Shown here in pieces: positions 21,206 to 31,284 of a stretch of DNA of 64,000 bases (positions within the stretch are counted from its first letter, which is position 1; every line of letters starts with the position of its first letter). The DNA is from Kalaharituber pfeilii (Eukaryota > Ascomycota > Pezizomycetes > Pezizales > Pezizaceae). The position numbers were made by a program, and so were the translations under genes. The DNA lies in NCBI GenBank assembly GCA_015179045.1, contig WHUZ01000001.1:1860001-1924000 (forward strand), given 5' to 3'. A model generated the notes under the pieces. The model was not told where the DNA came from and ran no database searches. It saw only the letters and a list, made by a program, of their open reading frames with translations.

Positions 21206-23824
21206 CTAGTCTTGTGTCCAATGATATAACAGCTCCCCTCTCTCATAGAGCAGATTTTCGCACTCCGACCTTAAAGGAGCGTACTCAACACCCACTCCGT
21301 TTCTCCCCCTTCTTCCCCCTGCAACCTCCATGACCGCTAAAAATCCTCTCGCCAGCTCCACGTCCAGCTCTATGCTCGACTCCTCCGTGCTCATCGAATC
21401 CTGCAAGATCCTCAGCGCATTAAGAGCTTCATTCTCATTCCCACTCATCGAAATCAGCCCTAGAACCAGCTTGTACAGTTCCTTACCCCGCGACAAGCCT
21501 TGATATTGGATGTCTTTCCACCGATTCCAGAGAGCAATCCAGTACCCTGACATAGCACTGCCAATCAGAAAGTTGATGTAGTAATCCGGCAACGTTTGCT
21601 TCACCCCAAACTTATTCATCAACTCATCAAGCCAGAAGATTCGCCGATCAGGCGCATGCTTTCGTCGCGGATCCTGCAACATATTCCGGACCTTTCTTGC
21701 GAAGCCAGGAACTTCACATACGTCTAATGCCATCTTACGATAACCATCAACGTCATTGGTTAACAGTCCCCGAACAAGAACTGTGTACGTTTCAGGAGTG
21801 TTGATATCATAGCCCAATGACCGTGACATATCTTCTAGGAGCTTCATCATTTCCTCCATTCGCTGGGTTGAATCCTGGAGTCGCAAAGTAGTACTCGTTT
21901 GCTGTTTCCGCAGTTCAGGAGTACTCGCCATGACTTCAAGTAAGCTGTTGACGAATGTAATTGGAACGTTAACACCTGAGGCCCTCATCTGCGTGATAAA
22001 TTGCCGGAATGAAGACACTGTATAAGCCTCAGGCTTTAGTATATGTCCTTGAATTATGAGAGATAACCAAGCGTGATAGTGGATGAGTTGTGGGACAGGC
22101 GGTATCTCCTGGAAGAAAGACCTCAGAAAAGGAGTAGACATCGTATCAAATGCATGAGTACCAAGAGCTTCTGATGCAACTTCAGGAGAGCAGTGTTGCA
22201 GGAAATATACGTGAGCATACAGGATAGACGCCTGCTCAATTGTACGGGAATATCTGTGTCCAGAGTAAAACTTGCTGAATAAGCGGGATAAATTGGAATA
22301 AGATCCATTCATGATCTCTGCAGCAAGCTCTGCAGGCACATGCTCCATCAGCTCTTGAAAGGACTTTGGCAATTTCATATTGGATATTGAGGGCGAATCC
22401 CTGGATTTCCGTGGAATCAAGGTACTTTGTGAACCGAGAGTGCGAAAAGTGTGAAATGCACGAAATTGCGTTTTAGGAAAACTGGATATAGAGCCCACGG
22501 GAAATACGGGATACCCAGGCGTAGGTGAATCCCCAAGGGGGTTGTCAGTAGCTGTGCCTTCCTGCAATTCAAGCAGAGGCCCCTCGTGTACAACTTCAGA
22601 TAACTCTGAATCTTCATCATATATTAGATCCTTCTCTGTAAGTATCCGCCCCTCAGCAGCTGCCTGTGCCATTTTCTCCTTATTCTTCCTGTTTGTATCC
22701 AATTTACGATTCCATAGTGCCTCAAGTTTTAGCTCTTCTCTCCTCCTTTCAGTGAACAACTGTGCAATCAGTCCACCATATCCTACATTCACACATACCC
22801 ACTCTGTTTGTGTAAGCTCGCTTTCCTCGCCGAGTTGCGATGCAGCAACATTTCCTCTCCTAATCCTACGACTATTAATCCGCTGCCTTTTGCTCCGTGA
22901 AACAAGCCCGTCAGCGTAAGGATGTATATGATACGTAGACCTAAGCCACCTGCATACTTTGTCTCCTGATGTCATCAGATGCTTGACAGAGCGAGCAGTC
23001 CCAAATACCATAATGATGTCAGGGCCCAAAGCTGGAGCCGGATCTAACGGACGGAGATCCAATATCTTGAGATCTGTAATTCCAAGGTCTGTGTCCATGT
23101 ACTTCAACATAGGTTCTAGGACATCTGGTGGATTGTCGGGCAATGGGGGTAGAGGAGCTCGCTCCGGAATCAAGAAGCTGTTGATGGCTGTATATTTGCT
23201 TTGAAGGTACCATGGAACAGCTGCTTCGGTAATCCCTTCTGAATTTCCCGGAGTAGGGACGACAATGTAATTCAAGCTCCCCCATATCATGTGGGCCGAT
23301 TCCTCATTGCCGTAATTCAGGTTCCCCCATATTTTGTGGGTGGGCTCCTCATTGTCGTAATTCAAGTTCCCCTTTATCGTGTGTGCCAGCTCCTTATTGG
23401 CATAATTCAAGTTCCCCCATATCGTGTTGGTCGGTTCCTCATTAACGTAACTCAAGTTCCAGCACACGATGCGAGTCGATTCCTCATTGACGAATCTCAA
23501 GTCTCCCCATACTGCGCCCCGGAGAACATTTGACCTAGACAGATCGGTGATATAGTTAAGGTCACCCCAAAGAGCTCCTTTCACCAGCGTCTTTTCCACA
23601 TAATCCAGGTTTTTCCAGACCAACCCTTTCCCATCCCGCGATTTTTTAGCAATTGCACTCTCCTCCTTGTCCCTCTTCTGTGTTGATATTGAAAATGCCC
23701 GCCTGGGCGGTTTCGGAGAAATGCCAAACGATTGTGGGACACGGGATTTGGCAAACGAATTGAGTAGCTTGAGCGAGCACGAGGGGCATCTTGTGATTTG
23801 TTGGAAAGGAAGGCGGGAAGGCAT
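21206..23824 (-). CDS. ATP25: ATPase synthesis protein 25 (Atp25), mitochondrial, 872 aa, with an internal tandem repeat
   Basis: A single uninterrupted exon. Residues 1-48 look like a mitochondrial presequence (basic, no acidic residues, RRAFSIS at the end). Residues about 203-355 are the RsfS-like domain: PWYLQ, LKYMDTDLGITDLKILDLR, LGPDIIMVFGTARSVKHL, CRWLRSTY, ADGL and WVCVNVG. The C-terminal part, from about residue 480 to 872, corresponds to the Atp25 mRNA-stabilising domain. In yeast, Atp25 stabilises the mitochondrial OLI1 (ATP9) mRNA through the C-terminal half and supports Atp9 ring assembly through the N-terminal part. The protein is much longer than yeast Atp25 (about 612 aa). One reason is a tandem repeat at residues 70-188, between presequence and RsfS domain, listed separately. 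Confidence 0.9.
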   Translation of the reverse strand: MPSRLPFQQITRCPSCSLKLLNSFAKSRVPQSFGISPKPPRRAFSISTQKRDKEESAIAKKSRDGKGLVWKNLDYVEKTLVKGALWGDLNYITDLSRSNVLRGAVWGDLRFVNEESTRIVCWNLSYVNEEPTNTIWGNLNYANKELAHTIKGNLNYDNEEPTHKIWGNLNYGNEESAHMIWGSLNYIVVPTPGNSEGITEAAVPWYLQSKYTAINSFLIPERAPLPPLPDNPPDVLEPMLKYMDTDLGITDLKILDLRPLDPAPALGPDIIMVFGTARSVKHLMTSGDKVCRWLRSTYHIHPYADGLVSRSKRQRINSRRIRRGNVAASQLGEESELTQTEWVCVNVGYGGLIAQLFTERRREELKLEALWNRKLDTNRKNKEKMAQAAAEGRILTEKDLIYDEDSELSEVVHEGPLLELQEGTATDNPLGDSPTPGYPVFPVGSISSFPKTQFRAFHTFRTLGSQSTLIPRKSRDSPSISNMKLPKSFQELMEHVPAELAAEIMNGSYSNLSRLFSKFYSGHRYSRTIEQASILYAHVYFLQHCSPEVASEALGTHAFDTMSTPFLRSFFQEIPPVPQLIHYHAWLSLIIQGHILKPEAYTVSSFRQFITQMRASGVNVPITFVNSLLEVMASTPELRKQQTSTTLRLQDSTQRMEEMMKLLEDMSRSLGYDINTPETYTVLVRGLLTNDVDGYRKMALDVCEVPGFARKVRNMLQDPRRKHAPDRRIFWLDELMNKFGVKQTLPDYYINFLIGSAMSGYWIALWNRWKDIQYQGLSRGKELYKLVLGLISMSGNENEALNALRILQDSMSTEESSIELDVELARGFLAVMEVAGGRRGRNGVGVEYAPLRSECENLLYERGELLYHWTQD
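23261..23617 (-). repeat. 45-nt coding tandem repeat in ATP25 (unit WGNLNYxNEExxHxI)
   Basis: The conserved Leu of the repeat falls at residues 73, 89, 109, 124, 139, 154, 169 and 184, so the last six units are exactly 15 residues (45 nt) apart and the first two are less regular (16 and 20). The most alike units are residues 136-186, with WGNLNY, KGNLNY, WGNLNY and WGSLNY. It lies between the presequence and the RsfS-like domain. I do not know this repeat from Atp25 of other fungi. Confidence 0.9.
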
Positions 23825-24002
23825 TTATACGGTGGGTCTGTACAATACCGGAGAATCCGACAGTTGGCTGAAGTGGGTGCAGTCGCCGTAGGAGAAAGCT
23901 CCAAAATTATCTTCCATTCAATATCTTGGCACTCCACGTGATGCCCCGCACTGATAAGGAGCACAGATAAGCAGCACACCACTATAGTCTATTTAATAAT
24001 AG

Positions 24003-24165
24003 AGTCATAAGGAAACGAAACATTATGGCCCATCCCCGGGAGATGATGGAAAGCTCTCTTCCCCTGCTCAGAATTGAACCGAGGCCCTCAATTGCACACC
24101 CCTCCATGGGCTTGTGGACCACAGCATTCCACTTCTGCCAGTCAATTCTTGGCATAACTCCGGAC
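24003..24165 (-). repeat. tRNA-derived SINE-like element, copy 4
   Basis: On the minus strand it has an A-box-like TGGCAGAAGTGG, then GCTGTGGTCC, CATGGAGGGG, a B box GGTTCAATTCT, and GGGGAAGAG. The tail GATGGGCCATAATG then TTATGACT aligns with GATGGACTGTAATG then ATATGACT of copy 2, with several C-to-T differences. This is the clearest A-box example. Confidence 0.6.
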
Positions 24166-24205
24166 AACCAGCCAGCAGCGGCATGCACAAATAACAACAC
24201 CGTAT

Positions 24206-24320
24206 GAGAGGTTGTGAGTTAGATAACGTTGCATGGGAACGGGTGATGGCACGCGACTAGGTTCAATCTGGCGCGAGGCAGTATCAATGCTAGTAGCTGC
24301 GATTCCTGTTTTCCTATCCA
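24206..24320 (+). repeat. tRNA-like repeat, copy 2 (partner at 1821-1940)
   Basis: TTGTGAGTTAGATAACG, ATGGGAACGGGTGATGGCAC and GGTTCAATCTGGCGCGAG align with the copy near 1826-1905. The order relative to the neighbouring SINE-like unit is also the same. Confidence 0.45.
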
Positions 24321-25239
24321 ATTCCTGCCTTTTCCTATCTAATCATTGCATTCGTTTTTTCTATGGGATTGAAGTTTTGTAATAACTCCATAATTTCTTC
24401 AGACGTTTCCCTGCTGCGCTTCTTGCATCTTGAGACAAGATAAAATTATGATACTCCACTCCCAGAATTTTATATCAACTTTGTTTCATGTGTGATATGT
24501 ATAATTCAATACAGGAAATATTGCAGTGAAGATATATGCCAAGACATGATTGCGAAATTGCAGAGCAATAATTCATCAAAAGCACTGTTATTGGAGAAGT
24601 AAAAGCTCTGAATGTGAATAATAGCCCTCAGTTTAGGCTCTTCAGAAAGGGTATAAAAAGTCTACTCTAGTTGTTGAGATATATGCTCTCTCAAGTGGTC
24701 AGTTTCTGGTGAGAAAACGTGCATTGTTTCGTGGTGTGCATCGCCTTATGGTGAATTACAGTATTATATGGTACTCAAGACGTCTTACTACAATTCGCAT
24801 GCGGGAGCCGAGATGCTCAGTACTATTAAGGAAGTTGTTGATAAAACCGGATGAAGAATAAGATCTGGAGGAAGTGTGACTAAAATCCTCTACTCCGAAA
24901 AAATCTACCAACGAACCCACCCCCCGGATCATGCGGAATGAACCTAATTCCCTATTCGTTGGACTACGCCCCTATGCTTCTTAGCGGCTTCCCGAATAAA
25001 TTAAATTTTACCAAAACGTTTGGTATAGTCTCATGTAGTACCTGCGGAAAACGACCAATAGCCATAGTCCGTCAGTGAGGATCAATAAAGAACTTGCCAA
25101 TGGTGGAACCGAAATGTAGGGCGCGGGGAGTACCTGGAGATCATGGTAGCAGAAGGTAAGGCACAGATATGATAGGGCGAAGTTCAGGAGGGCCCTGTGA
25201 CTAGAAGCGTGGGGTTGGGATTAAGGTATTGGACGTTCC

Positions 25240-25470
25240 GACCCGATCCTGCTGTTCCAAAATCCATTAAAGAAGCACTTTCCGGTCCACATGCAGCAGA
25301 ATGACACAAGCAACCCATGATAAAGGCAAGTCTCTTGTTACTCGTGAGACAAAGCGACCAGCCAAGCTACCTCGTGGGAGGAAGCGCGAATGGATATTGC
25401 TTACACAACGAAAAATCACTCGTTCCAAAGTAGCAGATGGTCACCAACAAAAGGTCAGGATTGTATTATC
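25240..25470 (+). pseudogene. Degraded Copia reverse-transcriptase N-terminal relic
   Basis: The frame beginning near 25244 reads DPAVPKSIKEALSGPHAAE, then a stop where Trp is expected, and later LPRGRKREWI. The pattern P.S..EAL..P.A.EW followed by LP.GRK is the usual start of a Ty1/Copia reverse transcriptase. Downstream the frame is unreadable. No LTRs were found around it. It is not part of the intact Copia element at 57-62 kb, whose sequence here differs. Confidence 0.45.
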
Positions 25471-26125
25471 GTGAAACATTTGCTAAGTAAAGGGTGAGAG
25501 CATGTATCGAGATTTGCCGCAAGAGGGCGGCAATGTGCTCTCTGCGGGAAAGACAAGCAAGCAATGACGGATCACATCATGCGAACCTTAATAGAAAGAG
25601 ATTGGAGGACGGTCTTTATGGGATGTGCAGAGATGGCACTGCGGTGCCTACAGGACCAGATATTTGGTTTTCGAATGAAGAACGGCGCAAGGCACAGAGG
25701 TTTGGTTTGAGGATAGCGGGGTGGATCAAACAGGGAGGTTATGTACATAGGACGGTCACCGTGTTACAGCACCGCAGTGGAACAGGGGGGTTATTTTCTT
25801 TGGGGTTTATTTTTGCTTTCTTCGTTTTTGTTTTTATAGAGGGGGAAGCCCCGTGTCCTTTGTCACGCAGCCCTGGAACAGGTTCAATAGCCAAACTCAA
25901 AATAAAGCGAATTGTAGCTCAGATAGCAGACGATGGCGAAGAAAATATTTGGTAAGGAATCTGACATATCTCTCACCAACAACTGAGGGCCTCTTCAGCT
26001 TATATGATGGCCAAATCACCCCGTTCAACAGCATGGCTCCTCAATTCTTCCCTGTGGATATCTACAGTCTCGAGCCATACTACTCCTTTTTATTTTGTTC
26101 GGTATTTATATGCAGCCCTGATAGA

Positions 26126-26280
26126 TAAGTACCGTTGTGATGCTCGCTAGTCCGCTGTGCAGCTCATTACTGCTGTCGTATTGCATGCCTGCGACGTCGC
26201 ATACATATGCGCCATTCGCCGCTCCACCTTGCTACCCTGTTAAACGGGTTACGGTGGACCTCGTAATAAAGCCAACCTGA
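26126..26280. repeat. GCATATGCGC-rich dispersed repeat, copy 2
   Basis: Shares GATGCTCGCTAGTCC, GCAGCTCAT and the CGTCGCATACATATGCGCC block with 18921-19110. Confidence 0.5.
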
Positions 26281-26571
26281 TCAAGCGGCTAGAGGAAATG
26301 GGTCTGCGTAATCAGATCTGGAGGAGATTATTGCACCAAATAATGGATGGGAGGCATATTGCTTTGTCGGATACTCTTTTTAAATGATTGCAGTCTTTGT
26401 TGTCTATGCTGCTTTTTTTTTCCTAACCGCATATTTCGTTTAATTGTTGTTTTCTACTTGTAGCAAATATATTTGACCAATATCTATAACCATAACACCA
26501 TTTTGAACCAATAGGTATGAGCCATCCCAATTTCTCTAGCTCACTCTATCGCAAACCCCGCCAAACTAAAA

Positions 26572-28359
26572 CTAAATCTTCACCTTCTCCGCCCATCTCC
26601 CCCTGTCCCACGTCTCCCTCTCCAAGCTGGCCTTCGCAATCTCGATATCAGTCTTGATATCCGCGATCAGCGCTTCTTTACTCACGTAGTCCAGCTCCGG
26701 CCGTATGTACCCCAGGATCGCAAGCTTCATTTGCGCGCCGTAAAAGTCACCAGCGAAGATGTGGAGCAGGTGGACTTCCTGCTCAAAGTGCGGTAGAGAT
26801 TAGTATTTCTGAAAAGATGGAAGATGGGAGGGAGGAGGTGCGTTTTAAGAGAAAGAGAGAGCAGAGAGAGGAGGCATTTCCTGGCCTGGTATGTTTGTAG
26901 GCCGTGGGAAGAGAAAGACCCTGCGACCTAGAGCCCAGAAGAGTCCAAAATTGTCCCAGAGGTGCCAGCTGGTATAGGTTATAGGTATCCAAACTTGAGA
27001 TCAAGGGCCCATTTTTCAAAATGCCTGCTGGACAATAAAACGAGAGTGAAACGGACTCGACGAAAGATAGTCAATAAAGCGTGCGCAATAGGAACGGATA
27101 TAATAATATAAACAATCGGAGGCTGAGAAAAAAAAAAAAAAATAAAAAAAAAAAAAGCAATTCCAGTGGAACTCATTCAAAACTTAAACACTAAACAAGT
27201 ACCAGAGGTTGAGTTTACACAAAAAACTTGAGGTACCATTATGTGTATAATATCATCATAGGTATGAGTGTCTGACTGAAAGTTAAGTGCTGTCGAGATA
27301 ACTCGTGATTTGCGTGTGAATATATTGTCCGCTCCATTTACTACCATTGGCGACCACGTGACTTGGGCTTGGTCCGTAGGGCATCTTCCAGGACGTACAA
27401 AGCAGAACCAGGACCACTGCCCTCTCTCTACTTACACACACCCCTCTCGCGCCCTCTTGGTGTCACCCACTGGAAATGAACAATGAAAATGGAGTACTCA
27501 CCACCGACCGCACAGTATTCTTATAAAACGGGTTCCATCCAATCGACATTACCATTGGGTACACATGATCGCCCTTCTCCTTTGCTTTCAGTATCTCAGA
27601 AGCCTATTGTCACGGGCGGAAAACCCGTTGTTAGTGGGTAGACAAGTAATTGATTATGCAAGAAAGAGAAGAAGAAATGTTATGAAGTCTTTCGTAATGT
27701 GCAGGGATTCACATTGGCTAGATCTTGTGTCATCAATGGTTATGCATGCGATGGGGTGGGAGGTATCTGGTTTCTGATAGGTCTGCAGAAGGGATGTTAT
27801 TGTGATGGCTATTAGGCATAGAGCACATGTCAATGCAGCTGGGAAAACTGAAAACAACCAGATGGCCATGGCATTCCTGATTGCTTGCTTGCTTGCTTGC
27901 TTGAACTGCTAACGGAGTGATTGCGGATTGCCAACGGCTGTCAAAAAGAGAAAGGCGGCACGCACGCAATGTCTGTCTATCACACAACTCATCGCGCTGT
28001 GCTAACTGCCAAACGGTAAATTCAACCAAGAAAATACGAAAGTCTGTACATACCTCCTCGCTCGCATCCCCCTCCCCCTTCACGCCATCAAAATTCAACC
28101 CCGCCCACCCGAAGTACACTCCACTTTCGACTGTCTCACATCCTCCCACACTCAGTCCCTCCACCGGTATATTCGCTGTCGGGATCTGCAGTTCCTTGCT
28201 ACCCCGGCCGAAGCCCTTGATGACAGGACCACTGATGTATAGCGGGAACGGGGGCTCGGGGCCGGAGGTGGAGCCGATGGGGACGATGGGGCGGAGGGCG
28301 CCGCTGCTAAGGGCGGCGGGGCGGTGGGAGGGGGCAGTGCTGTTGCTGTCGATAGTCAT
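26572..28359 (-). CDS. FMN1: Riboflavin kinase, 204 aa
   Basis: Three exons: 28359-28054, 27603-27502 and 26778-26572. The introns are 28053-27604 (GTATGT...ATAG) and 27501-26779 (GTGAGT...GCAG), and all joins are in phase (615 nt). The enzyme phosphorylates riboflavin to FMN with ATP. Visible motifs are [17 protein letters not shown] at residues 49-65, including the PTAN metal/nucleotide motif. After splicing come [49 protein letters not shown], and [19 protein letters not shown]. The usual Gly after SKEL is Gln here (residue 58), which may be a tolerated change. The two introns (450 and 723 nt) are long for this genome and contain low-complexity sequence, including a GCTT repeat at 27882-27903 and an A-rich tract at 27127-27157. 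The gene is divergent from SWD1 with 479 bp between the start codons. Confidence 0.95.
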
Positions 28360-28838
28360 TGCAGAGTACTCTGGTGCTTTCCTCGCTGCGCCGAAGGAGA
28401 AGGGGATGGGGATGGCGGGGGTATCTTTGAGAGCGTGCTGTATATGTCGGCCTAATTATGGATGAACTTTGTGAGTCCGACAGCTTTACGATACCTGCAG
28501 CGGCGCGTCAGCCTTGGCTTGGCGGCAGCCGGGCTTGCTTGATGTAAGGGACCCTTGCGCGAAGGCACAGCGCATGTAAACAGAAAATATCGAATATGTA
28601 AGTCAAACAGCGTAACACAGCCGGAAGCCTTCATATAGAGGAGACTCGGAGTGAGTATATATATACGGTGTACCGGCCAAGCTGCTGGAATAACTTCAGA
28701 TGATTAGAGATAGAGGTGGAGACATATATACACCACACTAGCCAACCTTACCTGCTACTCCTCCTCTGCTCTTCCATCTCGGCTACGCAGCTCACACACC
28801 CCAAGCCCCCGGCTCGGTCGCAGAAGCCAGGAGCAGCC
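28360..28838. promoter_or_regulatory. Shared divergent promoter region of FMN1 and SWD1
   Basis: The two start codons face away from each other across 479 bp. The stretch has a TATATATATAC run near 28653-28665 and CT-rich sequence near the SWD1 start. Specific factor sites were not identified. Confidence 0.5.
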
Positions 28839-30987
28839 ATGAATCTCGCCCTTTCGGACCCGTTTGCATTGGCCCAGGAGTACGTGCAATACTATGCCCT
28901 CTTTCTCTCAGTCCCCATATGCATCCCCCCCCTACCCCAGAGCACAGCGCCCCCACGCGCTTCCCGCTTCCCGCTTCCGCCCACACTCCACACTTCACAA
29001 GTTCACCCCCTCCCCCCCCCCGCAAAGGCTAACATATACGCGCGCAATTGTGGATCCACAGGTACCCGGAGAGCTTGCAATATAAGCTCAAGTCGGGCCA
29101 TTCAACATGTAGGTGCTTGATTCGTTTTGTGGATTTGTATCTACGGCAATTACCAGCACTGGGAGCCAGATAGACAGAACTCCGGCGGGGCGGTGCATGA
29201 TGCGAATTGGAATACGGTCTTCCCATATCGAGGAGCAATGGATGGCTGATTCAAAGCGGCGAACTGGTAAATAGGTATACGCTTCAATTGGAAAGGTGAT
29301 ATACTTGCTTCTGGGCGGGTGCGTTCTTCCCTTTGCTCCCCACCGTTCACTTCTACATTCCCCTGGCCTATCGTAAGCCATGGAAGAGATGAGCAAGCAG
29401 CCTAATGATTCCGCCTCACAATAGCTAGATGGCGTCGTAGTCCTTTTCGACATGGAGACCAAAGCCCTCGCGCAAATCCTACGTGGCCATGTCCGCCAGA
29501 TCCAGTCCTTAAGGTACAAACCAACTCGTCCAACTCACCCCAATTAACGATTCAAACCTGCGTGTTCGTAGATGGATATTAATTACTGACTCTAGCCCCC
29601 AGCTGGAGCACCTCAGGGCGGTACCTCCTGAGCGCCTCCCAAGACTGGAAAGCCATCCTCTGGGACCTACAAGACGGGTCGCGGCTCCGGAGCGTCAGAT
29701 TTGACTCCCCAATTTATATTGCGGAGATTCACCCGCATAACCAGTTCGTTCCCCCCCCCCCCCCCCCCCCCCTTCAAGTCCTCCTAGATTATTCTGCTAA
29801 ACCGTCCCCCATCTACATCTAGCTTTCTTTTTGTGGCATCCCTCTATGAAGACTCTCCCCACCTTGTCGACCTCACCGACTCGATCCGCCCGCGCAAGCA
29901 CCCTCTCCCCACTGCCCCCCGCCGCCCAGCTACCGCTGACACCGAGGAAGGCGAAATCGACGAAAAGCGCGCCGCGCAGGACGCAAAACAGCTCACTACT
30001 GCCACTGTCTTCACTTCCAATGGCCGGTATATCATTGCAGGGACTAACAAGGGATGGATAAACATCATCTCCGTAGACACCAAGGAAACCGTCAGCTCCA
30101 CCAGACTGACGAACGGATGCATCACGTACATTCGACTAACTGGCTCTGGGCGGGACATGGTCGTTAACGCAAACGACCGCGTACTGAGGACCGTCCAGGT
30201 TCCGGCCGCACTATATACCCCTGCGGGTAAAGGCGGCGGGAGCGGTGCATCAACGCCCCCCAGCATGGTAGACGAGGCCTCTCTCCACCTCGAAGTTGAG
30301 CACAAATTCCAGGACGTCGTCAACCGCCTCCTTTGGAACCACTGCGCCTTTTCTCCCACGGGGGAGTACATGACCGCGAGCACGTACAAGAACCATGACA
30401 TCTATATCTGGGAACGCACCGTCGGATCCCTTGTGAAGATTCTGGAAGGACCGAAAGAGGAGCTCGGAGTCGTGGAATGGCACCCCACGTTCCGCCCTTT
30501 AGTTGCCGCAGTGGGACTCGAGACGGGTGGAATCTTCGTGTGGGCAAACGAGGTGACACAAAAGTGGTCTGCGCTGGCGCCGGACTTTGAGGAGGTGGAG
30601 GAAAATGTAGAGTATGTGGAGAGAGAGGACGAGTTTGATGTCCATCCGAGGGAAGAGGTGAAGAGGAGGAGGATGCAGGTGGAGGACGAGCCGGTGGATG
30701 TCTTTGGTGATGGGGAAGGGGACGGAGGGAATGAAGACGGGGGTGGGGGGAAGGGTGGGCTGACGGAGGGGCAAGAGGAACAGGAGGAGTGGAGGATGCC
30801 GGTGATTTTGGGGTTGGAAAAAGATGATACAGATAGTGAGGGTAGTGGGTCGCCCAGGAGGAGGTCGCCGGGAGTGGAGGGGGGTGGTGGTGGCGGGGGA
30901 GGGGTAGGAGGAGGGACACCAGTGGGGACTGTGGTGGGTGGGACGAGAGCAGGAAAGACGACGAAGAAGAGGAAGCTGGAGGGGTAG
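28839..30987 (+). CDS. SWD1: COMPASS subunit Swd1 (RbBP5 homologue), WD40 protein, 508 aa
   Basis: Six exons: 28839-28879, 29062-29108, 29275-29318, 29425-29513, 29603-29743 and 29823-30987, which sum to 1527 nt in frame. The protein begins NLALSDPFALAQEYPE, continues LKSGHSTCIRFNW, LASGRLDGVVVLFDMET, LRGHVRQIQSLSWS and SASQDWKAILWDL, then FDSPIYIAEIHPHN and FLFVASLYEDSP. These are hallmark N-terminal WD40 blades of Swd1/RbBP5. Later blades include NGRYIIAGTNKGWINI, SPTGEYMTASTYKNHDIYIWE and VVEWHPTFRPLVAAVG, then WSALAPDFEEVEENVEYVE, the conserved region after the propeller. The C-terminal tail is acidic, then Gly-rich, then basic (KKRKLEG). Swd1 is a core subunit of the Set1 complex that methylates histone H3 Lys4. 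Intron 5 has a GTTCGT donor and a 22-base C run. Confidence 0.95.
29751..29772. repeat. 22-base poly-C run in SWD1 intron 5
   Basis: An uninterrupted run of C in the intron at 29744-29822, just after a GTTCGT donor. The true length may differ because such runs are assembled poorly. Confidence 0.85.
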
Positions 30988-31284
30988 TGTATTTGGAGGT
31001 GCTGTATGCATTTCTTTTGCATGAGTTCTTACGGCGTCGTTCAATTTAGGGATGTTTGGCTTATTATCAGTCATCGTAATGGCAGGCATATAATATTAAA
31101 GCTATAATTGTAACTTTACCCCGGGCCAATCGGCAGACAGTTACTTGCGCAAATCTCACGTGATTGCTCAAAGATTTATTCATGACCGGGAAAGAGCCGT
31201 GCTAGGGGGAAAAAAAATAGAAAACAGAAAAACCCATAAACCCAATCAACACCATGCCTCTCATTTCCAGAGAGTATATCACCC

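Larger units (their letters stand above)
24330..26560. other. Repeat-derived spacer, no intact gene
   Basis: Apart from the Copia relic and the repeat at 26126-26280, I see no supportable gene. A 153-codon plus-strand frame at 25494-25955 has no recognised domain and contains a hydrophobic low-complexity stretch; I leave it unassigned. Confidence 0.45.

Noticed and set aside
25494..25955. 153-codon plus-strand frame
   Set aside because: No recognisable domain, and it contains a low-complexity hydrophobic stretch in repeat-derived sequence.
30320..31089. Several 185-206-codon minus-strand frames over SWD1
   Set aside because: Pro/Ser-rich shadows of the Gly/Glu-rich 3' end of SWD1; no family resemblance.
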